From: Geobacteraceae bacterium | GTDB taxonomy: Bacteria; Desulfobacterota; Desulfuromonadia; Geobacterales; Geobacteraceae | Reading direction: 5' to 3' | Assembly: GCA_009773645.1 (NCBI GenBank) | Contig: WSYB01000003.1 | Location: 181,371 to 245,370, forward strand | DNA length: 64,000 nucleotides | Part shown: in pieces, positions 8,708 to 17,636 of the stretch | How positions within the stretch are numbered: position 1 is the first letter of the stretch | Layout of the letters: each line of letters begins with the position of its first letter | Program-made: the position numbers and the translations under genes | Notes under the pieces: model-generated | What the model was told of the DNA's origin: nothing | Seen by the model: the letters and a program-made list of their open reading frames with translations, nothing else | Databases searched by the model: none

Positions 8708-9601
8708 TCAGGAGTTTTCGCCTTCGAGCACGGCCCGGGCCTCCGCCAGTTCCTTCAGCTTTTCCCTGTCCAGCTTCGGGAGTGCCAGGTCCAGCTCCTT
8801 CAGGGCGTCGATGATGGCAGCAGACACCACCAGGCGCGTGAACCACTTGTTGTCGGCCGGCACCGCATACCACGGCGCGTGCCCGGTAGCCGTGCGGCGG
8901 ATCATCTCCTCATAGGCCGCCATGTATTCGTCCCAGTATTCGCGCTCGCGGACGTCATCCATGGTGAACTTCCAGTTCTTGTCCGGGTTGTCGATCCGCT
9001 GGAGAAAGCGCTTTTTCTGTTCTTCTTTCGAGACATGAAGGAAGAATTTCCGGACTAAGACGCCGTTGCGGGTCAGGTAGCGTTCAAAGGCGTTGACGTC
9101 CTCGAAACGCTCCTTCCAGATATGCTCCGTCACGAGCCGGGGCGGCAGCTTCTGCCGTTCCAGGAGCTCCCGATGCACCCGCACAATGAGCATTTCCTCG
9201 TAGTAAGAACGGTTGAAAATGCCGATACGACCCCGTTCGGGCAGGCAACGGGTGGTGCGCCAGAGGAAATCGTGGTCCAGTTCCTCGGCGGAGGGGGTCT
9301 TGAACGAGTAGACCTGGCACCCCTGGGGGTTTACGCCGGACATGACGTGCTTGATGGCGCTGTCCTTGCCGGCTGCGTCCATCGCCTGGAAGATGAGAAG
9401 GATCGCCCAGCGGTCCTGGGCATAGAGCTTCTCCTGCATCCCGCGCAGGCTCTCGATGCCGCGCTCCAGCTCGGTCCCCGCCTCCTCTTTCGTGAGCTTT
9501 CCGGTGCCTGCAGGATCGACGCTCTTCAGCCGGAAGTCTTTTCCGTTGTCGATGCGGAAAGTTCTGGCATGCTCCCGCGCTTTCTTCGTCAGCTGGTTCA
9601 T
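8708..9601 (-). CDS. ppk2: Polyphosphate kinase 2 family protein
   Basis: A 297-residue single-domain PPK2 that transfers phosphate between polyphosphate and nucleotides. The P-loop FQAMDAAGKDSAIKHV and the Walker B-like FNRSYYEEMLIVRVH are intact, as is the lid region with RDNGVLVRKF-like content (TRNGVLVRKFFLHVS). Whether it acts on NDPs or NMPs cannot be read by eye. The ATG at 9601 has AGGAGG 8 bases upstream; a longer in-frame extension carries no ribosome site. It lies 80 bases downstream of the DUF2442 gene on the same strand. Confidence 0.9.
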   Translation of the reverse strand: MNQLTKKAREHARTFRIDNGKDFRLKSVDPAGTGKLTKEEAGTELERGIESLRGMQEKLYAQDRWAILLIFQAMDAAGKDSAIKHVMSGVNPQGCQVYSFKTPSAEELDHDFLWRTTRCLPERGRIGIFNRSYYEEMLIVRVHRELLERQKLPPRLVTEHIWKERFEDVNAFERYLTRNGVLVRKFFLHVSKEEQKKRFLQRIDNPDKNWKFTMDDVREREYWDEYMAAYEEMIRRTATGHAPWYAVPADNKWFTRLVVSAAIIDALKELDLALPKLDREKLKELAEARAVLEGENS

Positions 9602-9681
9602 GGCCCGGTACCTCCTGTCGCCTTGCAATGTCGTGAGGGCTCTGTGACGAGCCGGGTATCTCCTCACTGGGCCTTCCCGAA

Positions 9682-10131
9682 TCAGGCCGCCTTGCGCCGT
9701 TCGGCTTCCCACCCCACGCAGGCAAGCCAGATATAACGGGGGATCGGCTTTTGCCCGCTCCGGTAATAGGCCAGCATGCGGCGGCTGATGCCGAGGGCCT
9801 CTGCGGCGGAATCGAGGGTGAGGCCGTTACGGTGCATCCATTCCCATATCCGCTCGTGGGAGATCCCCCCGCTCTGCTCGACTCCTTCCGCCCGCAGGTT
9901 GTCGCCGGCCATGTCCAGCTCGCCCGGTATCCACTCCACCGTCCGTCCCCATTCATCCACGCGGGCCTTGGCGAACAGTTTCTTATCTTTCAGGGGGGCA
10001 AGGGCCGGAATGCGGTTGATGATCGCGGCGAGATCGACGGTCATGGTCGCGCTGTCGCCGAAGGTAAGACGCAGGCGATAGGGCTTTTCGGCTTTCACGG
10101 CTACGATGCGGAAATGCTCCTGTTTTTTCAT
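9682..10131 (-). CDS. DUF2442 domain plus helix-turn-helix protein
   Basis: 149 residues. The first ~85 fit DUF2442 (RLRLTFGDSATMTVDLA), a small domain common in toxin-antitoxin and phage contexts. Residues ~95-140 form a helix-turn-helix that reads like a transposase or CopG-adjacent regulator (LDSAAEALGISRRMLAYYRS). It probably binds DNA. It begins about 50 bases after the attC-like site at 10181-10240, in the same orientation as the cassettes, so it could be the next cassette or the edge of the chromosome. I see no further attC downstream. Confidence 0.75.
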   Translation of the reverse strand: MKKQEHFRIVAVKAEKPYRLRLTFGDSATMTVDLAAIINRIPALAPLKDKKLFAKARVDEWGRTVEWIPGELDMAGDNLRAEGVEQSGGISHERIWEWMHRNGLTLDSAAEALGISRRMLAYYRSGQKPIPRYIWLACVGWEAERRKAA

Positions 10132-10180
10132 GGTGAAACTCCTTGTATTTCTTTGCCGACGAGGCGACGACTTTCCATAC

Positions 10181-10240
10181 GCTCAACGGGGTGGGGGCGC
10201 ACCAGCGCGTCAGCGTCTGTGTGCCGCCGCCTGGTTGGAA
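10181..10240 (-). other. attC-like recombination site B (integron cassette end)
   Basis: A 60-bp element on the minus strand with integron attC architecture: R'' TTCCAAC, 5-base spacer, L'' GGCGGCAC, 18-base loop, L' GTGCGCC, 8-base spacer, R' GTTGAGC. L'' pairs with L' if one central G stays extrahelical, the hallmark of attC. R'' is one mismatch from the complement of its cassette's own left end (GTTGGCA at site A). Spacer lengths are identical to site A. Confidence 0.75.
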
Positions 10241-10251
10241 CCTATAGACCT

Positions 10252-13200
10252 CTAGTCGGAAGGCTTAAAAGTATTAATTCTGATGTATTCTTCATTCTCT
10301 GTAGCGGAAGAAATGAATTGCTGGGCTTCTAAATGTTTTGCAAATTGGCGGTTCGTCGATGTGTTAGGCAGTTTTGGTCTTTTCCCGAATTCTGCTATTT
10401 CGCTAAATGGCGCTGGGAGTTGTTCCAGCACATCCATTGTCATTTTCAAGTCCCAACTTTTACACCTCATAAGAATAAGAATTGAGTCTTCAACATTTAG
10501 AGCATTTACTATGGCAGAAGAAATAACTTCGTTATCGAAGAGATTGCAATCTGCTTCAGGTAGTTTGATTATGGTTGATATCAGACGAGAAAGCTGCTTG
10601 CTTGCCCGTACTCCAGAAGGTGTAACGTCCTTAGCTATTTCAAGTTGTTGTTTAAGGGTAATTCCACCGGAAAGTAACTTTTCACGAACAGAGTCTGTTA
10701 CTGGATACTTTGGTTTATTTGCTAGATATTCGTTAACATTGGAAACTACCAAAAGGGAAAGAAGCAGTTCATCGTTTTCAGCAAATTTATATGACTCTTC
10801 TGTTAATTGAATTGTTCCTGTTTTAGCCAAGCATTGAGCCTTAACCTGAGAAATACCATCTGGGAAGTCAGGGTAAGAGTATGGCAAGCATTCTACTAAG
10901 CTAATATACGCTGCATCATTTATTTGGTCATTTCCAATTATAAACCTCGACAGTAAATCACTATAGTCATCACCAAGCTCATCTATTTCAATAGGTAGTT
11001 TGGAAAGACAACTAACTATATCATTTTGATTTAATAGCTCAGTTACAATTTCATTTTCACACTCTTCTTGATTTAGATAAGTTAACACGTTTATCCATGA
11101 AATGTTTATTTTTCTATTAGACAATACGTATCCCCATATATCAGTCGGAATACCTTCAAAGCTTTCGAAAATCAATTCTTGTTTAAAAATAATCTGCTGT
11201 TTTTGTTCATTGTCGATCGAGTCAGAATTGAGAAGATGTCTAATAGTTGCAGCATTCTCGTGGACATTATTGGGTAGAGCAAGAAAAACGTCATTAATAT
11301 ATTGCGATAGGTTAACGTCGATATACTTCTTTAAGTACTCACTACCTGCTGATGAAATTGCAGAATAATTTGCAGTCACAGAATCATGGTTAATCGATGA
11401 ATCGCCGTAAGGGCAAAATTCGAGTAAAAGTATTATGTTTGAACTATTGATTGAATAGAGGTTTTCACGGTGAGCAAAATCAAGTAGGTCTGCATTACCA
11501 GAAAGACTTGTCAGACTGTTGAACTTCACTTTCAGCTTTTTCAAAATAGTATAATTGCTTGGAGGCGTAATATCAGAAGCATAAACTAGGTATCCCTGCT
11601 CTGCGAGATAGCTTGTCAGGATGTTTCCTGGATTCATCCTTTCAGCTAAATAATTTTCGTCTATATGCTGTAGGATCAACGCAAGATGCTCAGGTGCCTG
11701 TGATGATTTTACAGCAGCAGCTCCATACCCAGGCCACATCTCGGCAATCGCTCTAACGAGCCCCGCGACATTTCGGCCAATATCCCAGTATGCAGTGAAA
11801 AATTCTTCTGCATCCGTGAAGTTGGTAGATATGAACCCTATTGCAGAGCGGAGGCATTCCCGGTTGTTGTCATTATCCGTTAAAAGATAATCGATAAGGG
11901 CAACATTGAGAATGTAGTTATGGGCAAAATCCTCTGGCCGCATACTTAAGCAAACTTCTTTAGGAGTATCAATCGGCTGTTTTGGGTCAGGTTTTTTGAA
12001 GTCACGGATCGTTACCAGAAAGTCATGGTCGTTTCTTGTCAACCGGCCTTCATAGAATTTTGATGTGTAGAGATAATGGCTTTCATCCAAGTAACCGTTT
12101 TTGATCATGTAAGTCAAAGGTTGCGACTTAGAAATGCCTTCACTTGCAAGTATTTCCTCAACAGACAGATTGCTTTTAAGAATGAGTTTATGCAAGGGGA
12201 ACTGCGAAATGGTTGACTTTTCTTTTTCAAGTTCGTGTATTCGGGTCTTGATTTCTAGACGTTTTGCTGACGCCTTGTTTTCGATCTTTTCTTTCCGCTG
12301 AACGAAAGTTTCATGGGGGCTGAATTCTGATTGCAGTTGAACGAATGACTTCCCGAGGCGAATATTTTGAGGGTTATATGTATGCGGTACATGTGAGACT
12401 ATGACATTTGTTTCGTTGAACAATTGAGAAAACAGTTCCCAATTGTTAAGTTGCGAAAATGGTACGGGGTTATTATTGATAATGAATGCATTAATTGGAC
12501 GTTCTGCTAACGACGCTATGTGGCCAATAAATATCTTTATAAGTTCAATCTCAGTTTTTGCTTCCTCCTCATCGGATGCTACCAAATTCTTTTTTAATAT
12601 GGCAATCTCATCATTTAATCTCTGTTTACTTGCAGAAATAAGGGAAGACCTCTTGTTACCAATCTCGTAAAGAGCCCCTTTACCATGGTGCAATTTCTCA
12701 AAATCATCAGGGTAGACATTTTTATAGATCATCATGGCCAGAAGTTTTGTTGTATTCAGGCTGTCGCTATGCAGCTCCGATTTGTAGAGGGCGAATTCAT
12801 TGAAAATATTGTGAATAAGCCGCATGTCGTCAATGTATAAGGAAACATCCCTGATAAAGTGTTCTGTTATCTTGTCTGTACCCAGATCGTCCTTCAGGCG
12901 CCTCCGCATCATTTCCAGCGAATTAGAGCTGTTGACAATCGGAATTACCGGAATGATGAAATCGAAAAACTTCACTCTATTGTTGTGGACGAACATGTCA
13001 TCCTTGAGAGCATAAAGAAACTTTATTCTATTACCACGTTGCCTGTTGTCGTTAATCAGCTTATTGATTTCACGAAGCTTTACAAATATCTCTGGAGAGT
13101 TAAACCTATCAAGATCCTCGATGACTACAACGTTATAATCTACTACCTGAAAAAAGTAGATGATCTCATCAAGATGTCTATTTAATATTGAGTTTTCGGG

Positions 13201-13824
13201 GGTATCTATTGCCTCTATTTCCGCATTTTTAAGAGATAATTTTTTGAATGGAATACCAAAGAAAGATTTATAGATATTCAAAATTACGGATATCAGAAAT
13301 ACAAGAACATAGGAGATTATCAGAGCCTTTATAATGTTTAGGTTGTTAAAGATATTCAGACTTAGGAACTCGACTCTATTCAGGTAAATGTAGCCAATCG
13401 CCATAGCCCAAAACACAAAAAGAGTCGATTTTATGAGTGGCTTATTGGGTACGGCGATTCTCTTAAATCTGGAATACGGCAACTTACTTGCATCTGTACC
13501 ATATAGCATTTGCTGCAATATGCTTCTTTCGATCAGATTGTTAGCAATTTCATCTTCTGCTTCTTCCTTGAATGAAGCCAGGGATATGTTCAGGAACTTA
13601 TACTGGTTGTTTTTTTCAAAGGTCTTGATGATGCTGGACTTACCGGAACCGAAAGGGCCGGTAATCGCTATGTTGCATATTTGTTCACTATCGATTGCGA
13701 ACTTCAGTGCACTGAAATAATTTGATTTTTCGTCTGCATCATCGACAGGAGTCAACGCAATATAGCCAACTGGATTATCGTTGTTTGATCCCGGTACGTA
13801 GTCGGATGTCTTGTCAAATATCAT
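10252..13824 (-). CDS. KAP/YobI-type membrane-anchored P-loop NTPase in a cassette
   Basis: A 1190-residue protein. The Walker A GPFGSGKSS is at residues 56-64 and the Walker B VVVIEDLDRF near residue 240. Two hydrophobic segments (about 130-190, e.g. LFVFWAMAIGYIYL and ALIISYVLVFLISVIL) lie between them, the defining layout of KAP NTPases, which sit on the inner face of the membrane. The N-terminus (VGYIALTPVDDADEKSNYF) matches the YobI-like ATPase family as I know it. The remaining ~850 residues are helical repeats without a recognised domain. Base composition is much more AT-rich than the neighbours. Large KAP/STAND-like ATPases are often phage-defence sensors, so defence is a reasonable guess but unproven. 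ATG 13824 has a GGAG site. Confidence 0.8.
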   Translation of the reverse strand: MIFDKTSDYVPGSNNDNPVGYIALTPVDDADEKSNYFSALKFAIDSEQICNIAITGPFGSGKSSIIKTFEKNNQYKFLNISLASFKEEAEDEIANNLIERSILQQMLYGTDASKLPYSRFKRIAVPNKPLIKSTLFVFWAMAIGYIYLNRVEFLSLNIFNNLNIIKALIISYVLVFLISVILNIYKSFFGIPFKKLSLKNAEIEAIDTPENSILNRHLDEIIYFFQVVDYNVVVIEDLDRFNSPEIFVKLREINKLINDNRQRGNRIKFLYALKDDMFVHNNRVKFFDFIIPVIPIVNSSNSLEMMRRRLKDDLGTDKITEHFIRDVSLYIDDMRLIHNIFNEFALYKSELHSDSLNTTKLLAMMIYKNVYPDDFEKLHHGKGALYEIGNKRSSLISASKQRLNDEIAILKKNLVASDEEEAKTEIELIKIFIGHIASLAERPINAFIINNNPVPFSQLNNWELFSQLFNETNVIVSHVPHTYNPQNIRLGKSFVQLQSEFSPHETFVQRKEKIENKASAKRLEIKTRIHELEKEKSTISQFPLHKLILKSNLSVEEILASEGISKSQPLTYMIKNGYLDESHYLYTSKFYEGRLTRNDHDFLVTIRDFKKPDPKQPIDTPKEVCLSMRPEDFAHNYILNVALIDYLLTDNDNNRECLRSAIGFISTNFTDAEEFFTAYWDIGRNVAGLVRAIAEMWPGYGAAAVKSSQAPEHLALILQHIDENYLAERMNPGNILTSYLAEQGYLVYASDITPPSNYTILKKLKVKFNSLTSLSGNADLLDFAHRENLYSINSSNIILLLEFCPYGDSSINHDSVTANYSAISSAGSEYLKKYIDVNLSQYINDVFLALPNNVHENAATIRHLLNSDSIDNEQKQQIIFKQELIFESFEGIPTDIWGYVLSNRKINISWINVLTYLNQEECENEIVTELLNQNDIVSCLSKLPIEIDELGDDYSDLLSRFIIGNDQINDAAYISLVECLPYSYPDFPDGISQVKAQCLAKTGTIQLTEESYKFAENDELLLSLLVVSNVNEYLANKPKYPVTDSVREKLLSGGITLKQQLEIAKDVTPSGVRASKQLSRLISTIIKLPEADCNLFDNEVISSAIVNALNVEDSILILMRCKSWDLKMTMDVLEQLPAPFSEIAEFGKRPKLPNTSTNRQFAKHLEAQQFISSATENEEYIRINTFKPSD

Positions 13825-13861
13825 GCAGTTTGCTCCTATTTGTTTCTTACAACTGAGGATC

Positions 13862-13924
13862 TGCCAACGGCTGAGAGTGCAGCGGCGAAGCGTAGCGGAG
13901 ACCGTCTGCCACGCTTGGTTGAAA
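13862..13924 (-). other. attC-like recombination site A (integron cassette junction)
   Basis: A 63-bp minus-strand element: R'' TTTCAAC, 5-base spacer, L'' GTGGCAG, 23-base loop, L' CTGCAC, 8-base spacer, R' GTTGGCA. L'' and L' pair with one extrahelical G. R'' is the exact complement of the core site GTTGAAA at 15055-15061, the left boundary of the cassette it closes. Confidence 0.78.
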
Positions 13925-13934
13925 CCGCTTTTTA

Positions 13935-15032
13935 CTACCAACATTTCGTGATAGCACTTTGCTTACTCATTATTTCACCAGTGAAAGCATTAATTCTATA
14001 CACGTAACGGTAAAACACATCCCAAATCACGTAAGGATCGCTAGCTATCGCTATCTTCTTAAAGGTTTTTACAATGTCATTCTTAGGGTATCTCTTAATA
14101 TCTTGCTCATTATGATCAGCTTCTACTAACGATATTATTTCGTTCTCAGATAGTGACGCATTATTAATGGCTTCATAAGCTGCTAGCGGAATTGCAACTA
14201 AACTTGCTTGAACACTTGTAAGGTTTTCTGAAGGGCCAACAACTACTTGGATATAGGCTCCTTCTACTTCTACTCCATTTATAAACCTTTTGTAGTTTAT
14301 GTGGGTATACTCACCATGAGGCATTTTGTCTGTGGATAAATTATATTCTTTTATTTCATTTAGGTCTTTTATATCAAATAACACCTGCTCGTCCTCCAAA
14401 AATGCCCTAGCTATTTCTCTTGCTCGCACATCTTTGTTTGGTTCTGCTGACAAATCTATCTCTGGCTTCTTATGCGGAACGATATCACCACTTAGTGAAA
14501 AATGACCGGATCTTCCATCCTTTGTTAATACTACATCAGATGACGTCACTCTCATATCAAGGTTTTGATACTTTCTCTTAACGTAAGAAAGAAAGGTTTC
14601 TTCAGATTTTTCTGAACTAGATTCAGTTGTAGTAACATTATCGACTGCTGAGCAACTGTCCACTCTTTTGCCGGAAAGTACCACCTTATCTTTTTCAGAA
14701 AGCCATATATCGCCATCAAAATGATCCTTATAAACAGTGAGCTCAATTCTCAATTTTTGATTTCCAATTTCACCACCACTACACTTGACTTCATAAGTCA
14801 ATTTATTGTCTTTCTCAGTCGATGATATGAGTTCGCATTCAGGTTTACTTAACACCTTCCAACCAATCCTGTTTATTTGCATACATCTTTTATCGATAAC
14901 TTGTTTGCTTTGACCCATAGCATAAGCAGGCAATGATGATTCGACCTGATACTCACCTGGCTGGAAATCCACGGCTAATGAATCATTCACATTTGCTAGC
15001 ATTAGTAGAAGTGCCCAAAGTGGTACTTTCAT
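13935..15032 (-). CDS. Exported DUF3617/FTP-like protein in a cassette
   Basis: 365 residues with a Sec signal peptide (MKVPLWALLLMLANVNDSLA). The N-terminal half (FQPGEYQVES, paired cysteines) resembles DUF3617 periplasmic proteins. The C-terminal half (about 180-360; YKRFINGVEVEGAYIQVVVG) resembles the FTP/PepSY propeptide domains that chaperone and inhibit thermolysin-like proteases, but no protease follows. It could be a stand-alone protease inhibitor. It ends about 10 bases before attC-like site A and starts 23 bases inside the left core site, so it fills one cassette. It is AT-rich like the neighbouring cassette. Confidence 0.7.
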   Translation of the reverse strand: MKVPLWALLLMLANVNDSLAVDFQPGEYQVESSLPAYAMGQSKQVIDKRCMQINRIGWKVLSKPECELISSTEKDNKLTYEVKCSGGEIGNQKLRIELTVYKDHFDGDIWLSEKDKVVLSGKRVDSCSAVDNVTTTESSSEKSEETFLSYVKRKYQNLDMRVTSSDVVLTKDGRSGHFSLSGDIVPHKKPEIDLSAEPNKDVRAREIARAFLEDEQVLFDIKDLNEIKEYNLSTDKMPHGEYTHINYKRFINGVEVEGAYIQVVVGPSENLTSVQASLVAIPLAAYEAINNASLSENEIISLVEADHNEQDIKRYPKNDIVKTFKKIAIASDPYVIWDVFYRYVYRINAFTGEIMSKQSAITKCW

Positions 15033-15054
15033 GTCGCCTTCTCTCCTTTTTCTG

Positions 15055-15061
15055 TTTCAAC
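15055..15061 (-). other. Cassette left-end core site GTTGAAA
   Basis: A minus-strand GTTGAAA that is the exact reverse complement of R'' of attC-like site A. It marks the probable insertion boundary of the first cassette. No complete attC, attI or integrase gene is recognisable on its outer side. Confidence 0.55.
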
Positions 15062-15124
15062 TACTTGTTGACCAGCCCACGCGCACGCGCGCGTGAACCG
15101 GTGATCTTCCCAAATGGAACATTT

Positions 15125-16276
15125 CTATTTAGATATATCCGCAGGCAGGCCGGCGACCTCCGCCAGCGGCAGCATGGTGATCTTCTCATGAGCAGCGTAG
15201 CGCACCGCGCCGGGATACACCACCCAGAGATGGTCTAGGGAGAGGTCCGCCAGAGCGCTCTGCATGGACTTGGTGATTTTCGGCGCTTCGTTGAATTTGC
15301 ACTCCACACCAAACCGTCTTCCCCCTGAGAAGAAAAGCAGATCCAGCTCTGCTCCCCCCTGGGTAGCCCAGAAATACACCTCCTGCGTGTTCAAAGCCGC
15401 CACCACCTGTTCCAGGCAAAACCCTTCCCATGATGCACCGACCCGTGGATGCGCCCAGAGTTCTCCCCTGCCGGGAATATTCAGCAGGCTGTGCAGCAAA
15501 CCGGTATCGCGCAGGTAAACCTTGGGTGACTTTACCTGACGTTTTTTCAGGTTTTCATGCCAAGGCTGCAACTGCCTGACCATATAAGTGCCGGTGAGGA
15601 TGTCCAGGTAATGGCGCACGGTTTTGTCCGACAGGCCCATGGAGCGGCCTAGGTCGGAGGCGTTCCATGTCTGGCCGTGGAGGTGCGACAGCATGGTCCA
15701 GAACCGGCGCATGGCAGTGGCGGGAATGGTTATCCCCAGTTGCGGGATGTCGCGTTCCAGGAAGGTACGGATGAATCCTTCCCTCCAGGCAAGGCTGTCT
15801 GCCTCGCTGCCGGCGAGAAACGAACGGGGAAACCCGCCGCGTAGCCAGAGACGGTCCCGCTCATCCGGTGATATTTCCGCAAGGTTGAACCCGGACAAGT
15901 CAACAAACTCGATCCGTCCGGCAAGGGTTTCAGAAATCTTTTTGATGATATGGGAAGACGCGCTCCCCAGTACCAGATAGCGGGCAGCCTGACCCGGACG
16001 GTCCGCCAGCACCCGCAGAATGCCGAACAATTCGGGGACAAGTTGAATTTCATCGATAATTACCAGTCCCGACAAAGAGCCGAGAGCGAGTTCGGGGTTC
16101 TGGAGACGCTGCCGGTCAACGGGTGACTCCATGTCAAAATAGTGCCCTTCCTGCTCCTGGCCGATCTGCCGCGCCAACGTTGTTTTTCCGCATTGGCGCG
16201 GGCCGAGCAGGGCGGTGACCGGAGAACGCAGCAGCGCTCGTGAAACGGCTTCACGGTAAAAGGGGCGTGGTATCAT
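15125..16276 (-). CDS. AAA+ ATPase with DUF4143
   Basis: 383 residues. The N-terminal AAA domain has Walker A LLGPRQCGKTTL (about 23-34) and Walker B LVIIDEIQ, followed by sensor residues in LVLGSAS. A winged-helix/DUF4143 C-terminal part includes RDTGLLHSLLNI and a restriction-like GAELDLLF ... GVECKF core. These proteins are widespread in mobile and accessory DNA and their function is not settled. It sits directly outside the cassette pair, on the same strand. No Shine-Dalgarno precedes the ATG. Confidence 0.9.
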   Translation of the reverse strand: MIPRPFYREAVSRALLRSPVTALLGPRQCGKTTLARQIGQEQEGHYFDMESPVDRQRLQNPELALGSLSGLVIIDEIQLVPELFGILRVLADRPGQAARYLVLGSASSHIIKKISETLAGRIEFVDLSGFNLAEISPDERDRLWLRGGFPRSFLAGSEADSLAWREGFIRTFLERDIPQLGITIPATAMRRFWTMLSHLHGQTWNASDLGRSMGLSDKTVRHYLDILTGTYMVRQLQPWHENLKKRQVKSPKVYLRDTGLLHSLLNIPGRGELWAHPRVGASWEGFCLEQVVAALNTQEVYFWATQGGAELDLLFFSGGRRFGVECKFNEAPKITKSMQSALADLSLDHLWVVYPGAVRYAAHEKITMLPLAEVAGLPADISK

Positions 16277-16282
16277 AGATGA

Positions 16283-16311
16283 AATGTATCATTGCAAACT
16301 CGGAGTGTCAA
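16283..16311 (-). promoter_or_regulatory. Leaderless promoter of the DUF4143 ATPase
   Basis: On the minus strand, TTGACA (16311-16306), a 17-base spacer, TACATT (16288-16283) and 6 bases to the ATG. The start site would coincide with the A of the start codon. Confidence 0.55.
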
Positions 16312-16478
16312 TCCGAATTTGTAAGGCTTGTGGGGTCGACTTAAGTCACTCGTTATTGACCGGTTAGAAGCCGGCATATATATGCACATGCAAGCATCTA
16401 CAGATAGATACTTGCATATACCTGTAGATGACAACCGTGTATATACAGGTGGTTGTGCTCCCGCGGGTTGATGAAGAT

Positions 16479-16559
16479 GGCGCAGTTGAAAAAGCGTTGA
16501 ATGACTGGCATGGGAAAAGAATAGTGCAACAATTGCACTTGGTCAAGGAGAAATATATG
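16479..16559 (+). repeat. Diverged ~80-bp repeat, copy A
   Basis: It matches 17466-17550 at most positions: GGCGCAGT, AAAAGCG.TGA.TGAC, a GTGCA-N5-TGCAC hairpin, then GGTCAAGGAG and an ATG. This looks like a conserved leader (hairpin plus ribosome site) whose downstream genes differ or are lost. The rest of 16312-16686 holds no gene I can support, only an AT-rich stretch with short inverted words around 16375-16460. Confidence 0.6.
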
Positions 16560-16686
16560 CTGATCCGGCAAGTTCAAACTTGCCACATAGGATTCCGGGG
16601 AAAGAGTGTGAGGTCAGGACAACACAATTCACAGGAATTTCTGGAGACCCTCAGCAGCCTTTTAATGGGTGACCCATTTAGTTCGC

Positions 16687-17424
16687 TCATTTAGTTCGCT
16701 GTTGTCCCCTCTCCAGGAGCGCGGCCAGTCTTTTTATCATGAAAATGATGTCCCGATGGCAGAGATTACTGGCCACCAGATATCGGGGGTCGGCACGGTC
16801 GTAAGCCGGATCGCCTCCGAGCCGCTGCCATGCCTCATCGGGCGGGATTCCTGCCGCGCCGAGCGACTTCAGGGTGGGTCCCTCCTGCGTGCGGTCAGTC
16901 TCGGTTATCGCCGGAGATCGGAAGTCGGGGCTGTAAATCTCGACAACTGTCCCGTAGAGCTCCGGAGGTCGAGCGTCAACCCGGGCGAGAAATTCGGAGA
17001 GGAGAGCCTTCGCAAATAGCGATGGGTGCGCGAATTCGTTCCTGAGCCAGGCAGGCAATTCCACTGCCAGTGCCTTCAGCACGTTCTTCCGCACCTCGTA
17101 CCCATATCGACGGAAGGTCTTGCCGATAGGAGCTCCTTCTCGAATTTCGGCATCGATTCGAGCAAGCTCTTGCGGGTACGGGGGAGCGAGGAAGGTAACC
17201 GCGAAGGTGCGCGAGATGCCCTGCCGGTCGACCAAGTGAGCCTCGCGCACCTCGTTGTCGTGGCGAAGCAAGCGAATCGAGACCGGTCCGTACGCCTCTT
17301 GGAGCAGATCGGTGTGCAACCGGTTCACGCGTGGAAAGAGCTCCTGGCCTCCAGCCTCCGGAGCTGCTTGCTCACCACGGGCATTGTGCTTGTTTGTCTC
17401 CATACGCTTATCTGTCCGTGACAT
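16687..17424 (-). CDS. Hypothetical protein (245 aa)
   Basis: No recognised family. The core around FPRVNRLHTDLLQEAYGP, HLVDRQGISRTFAVTF and EIREGAPIGKTFRRYG is faintly like the chorismate-lyase/UTRA fold (an 'x-G-x-P-[IL]-G' turn after a beta strand), and a conserved-looking RYLVASNLCHRDIIFM helix ends the protein. No signal peptide or membrane segment. It is flanked on both sides by copies of the diverged 80-bp repeat, suggesting it was delivered or duplicated as a unit. Confidence 0.65.
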   Translation of the reverse strand: MSRTDKRMETNKHNARGEQAAPEAGGQELFPRVNRLHTDLLQEAYGPVSIRLLRHDNEVREAHLVDRQGISRTFAVTFLAPPYPQELARIDAEIREGAPIGKTFRRYGYEVRKNVLKALAVELPAWLRNEFAHPSLFAKALLSEFLARVDARPPELYGTVVEIYSPDFRSPAITETDRTQEGPTLKSLGAAGIPPDEAWQRLGGDPAYDRADPRYLVASNLCHRDIIFMIKRLAALLERGQQRTK

Positions 17425-17465
17425 GGGAATGGGGCGGGTTCTGTTCCAGAGGTTTGATTACAAAA

Positions 17466-17550
17466 GGCGCAGTAGGAAAAGCGCTGAGTGACGGCCACGG
17501 AAAAAGGATAGTGCACTTATTGCACCCGGTCAAGGAGGAATTAGAGAATG
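17466..17550 (+). repeat. Diverged ~80-bp repeat, copy B
   Basis: Partner of copy A at 16479-16559. Both preserve the GTGCA-N5-TGCAC hairpin and the CAAGGAG ribosome-site-like motif, while the loop and flanks differ. Confidence 0.6.
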
Positions 17551-17601
17551 TTAGGGAAAGTCCGAAAGTCCAACATGGCCCCATTTTGGTCCAATTTATT
17601 T

Positions 17602-17636
17602 TTGACACCATAGTATCATTATAGTATCATTAATTT
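17602..17636 (+). promoter_or_regulatory. hicAB leaderless promoter with direct-repeat operator
   Basis: TTGACA (17602-17607), a 17-base spacer, TATCAT (17625-17630) and 6 bases to the hicA ATG at 17637. The 11-base word TAGTATCATTA occurs twice in tandem (from 17611 and from 17622), overlapping the -10, a likely site for HicB autoregulation. Confidence 0.6.
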
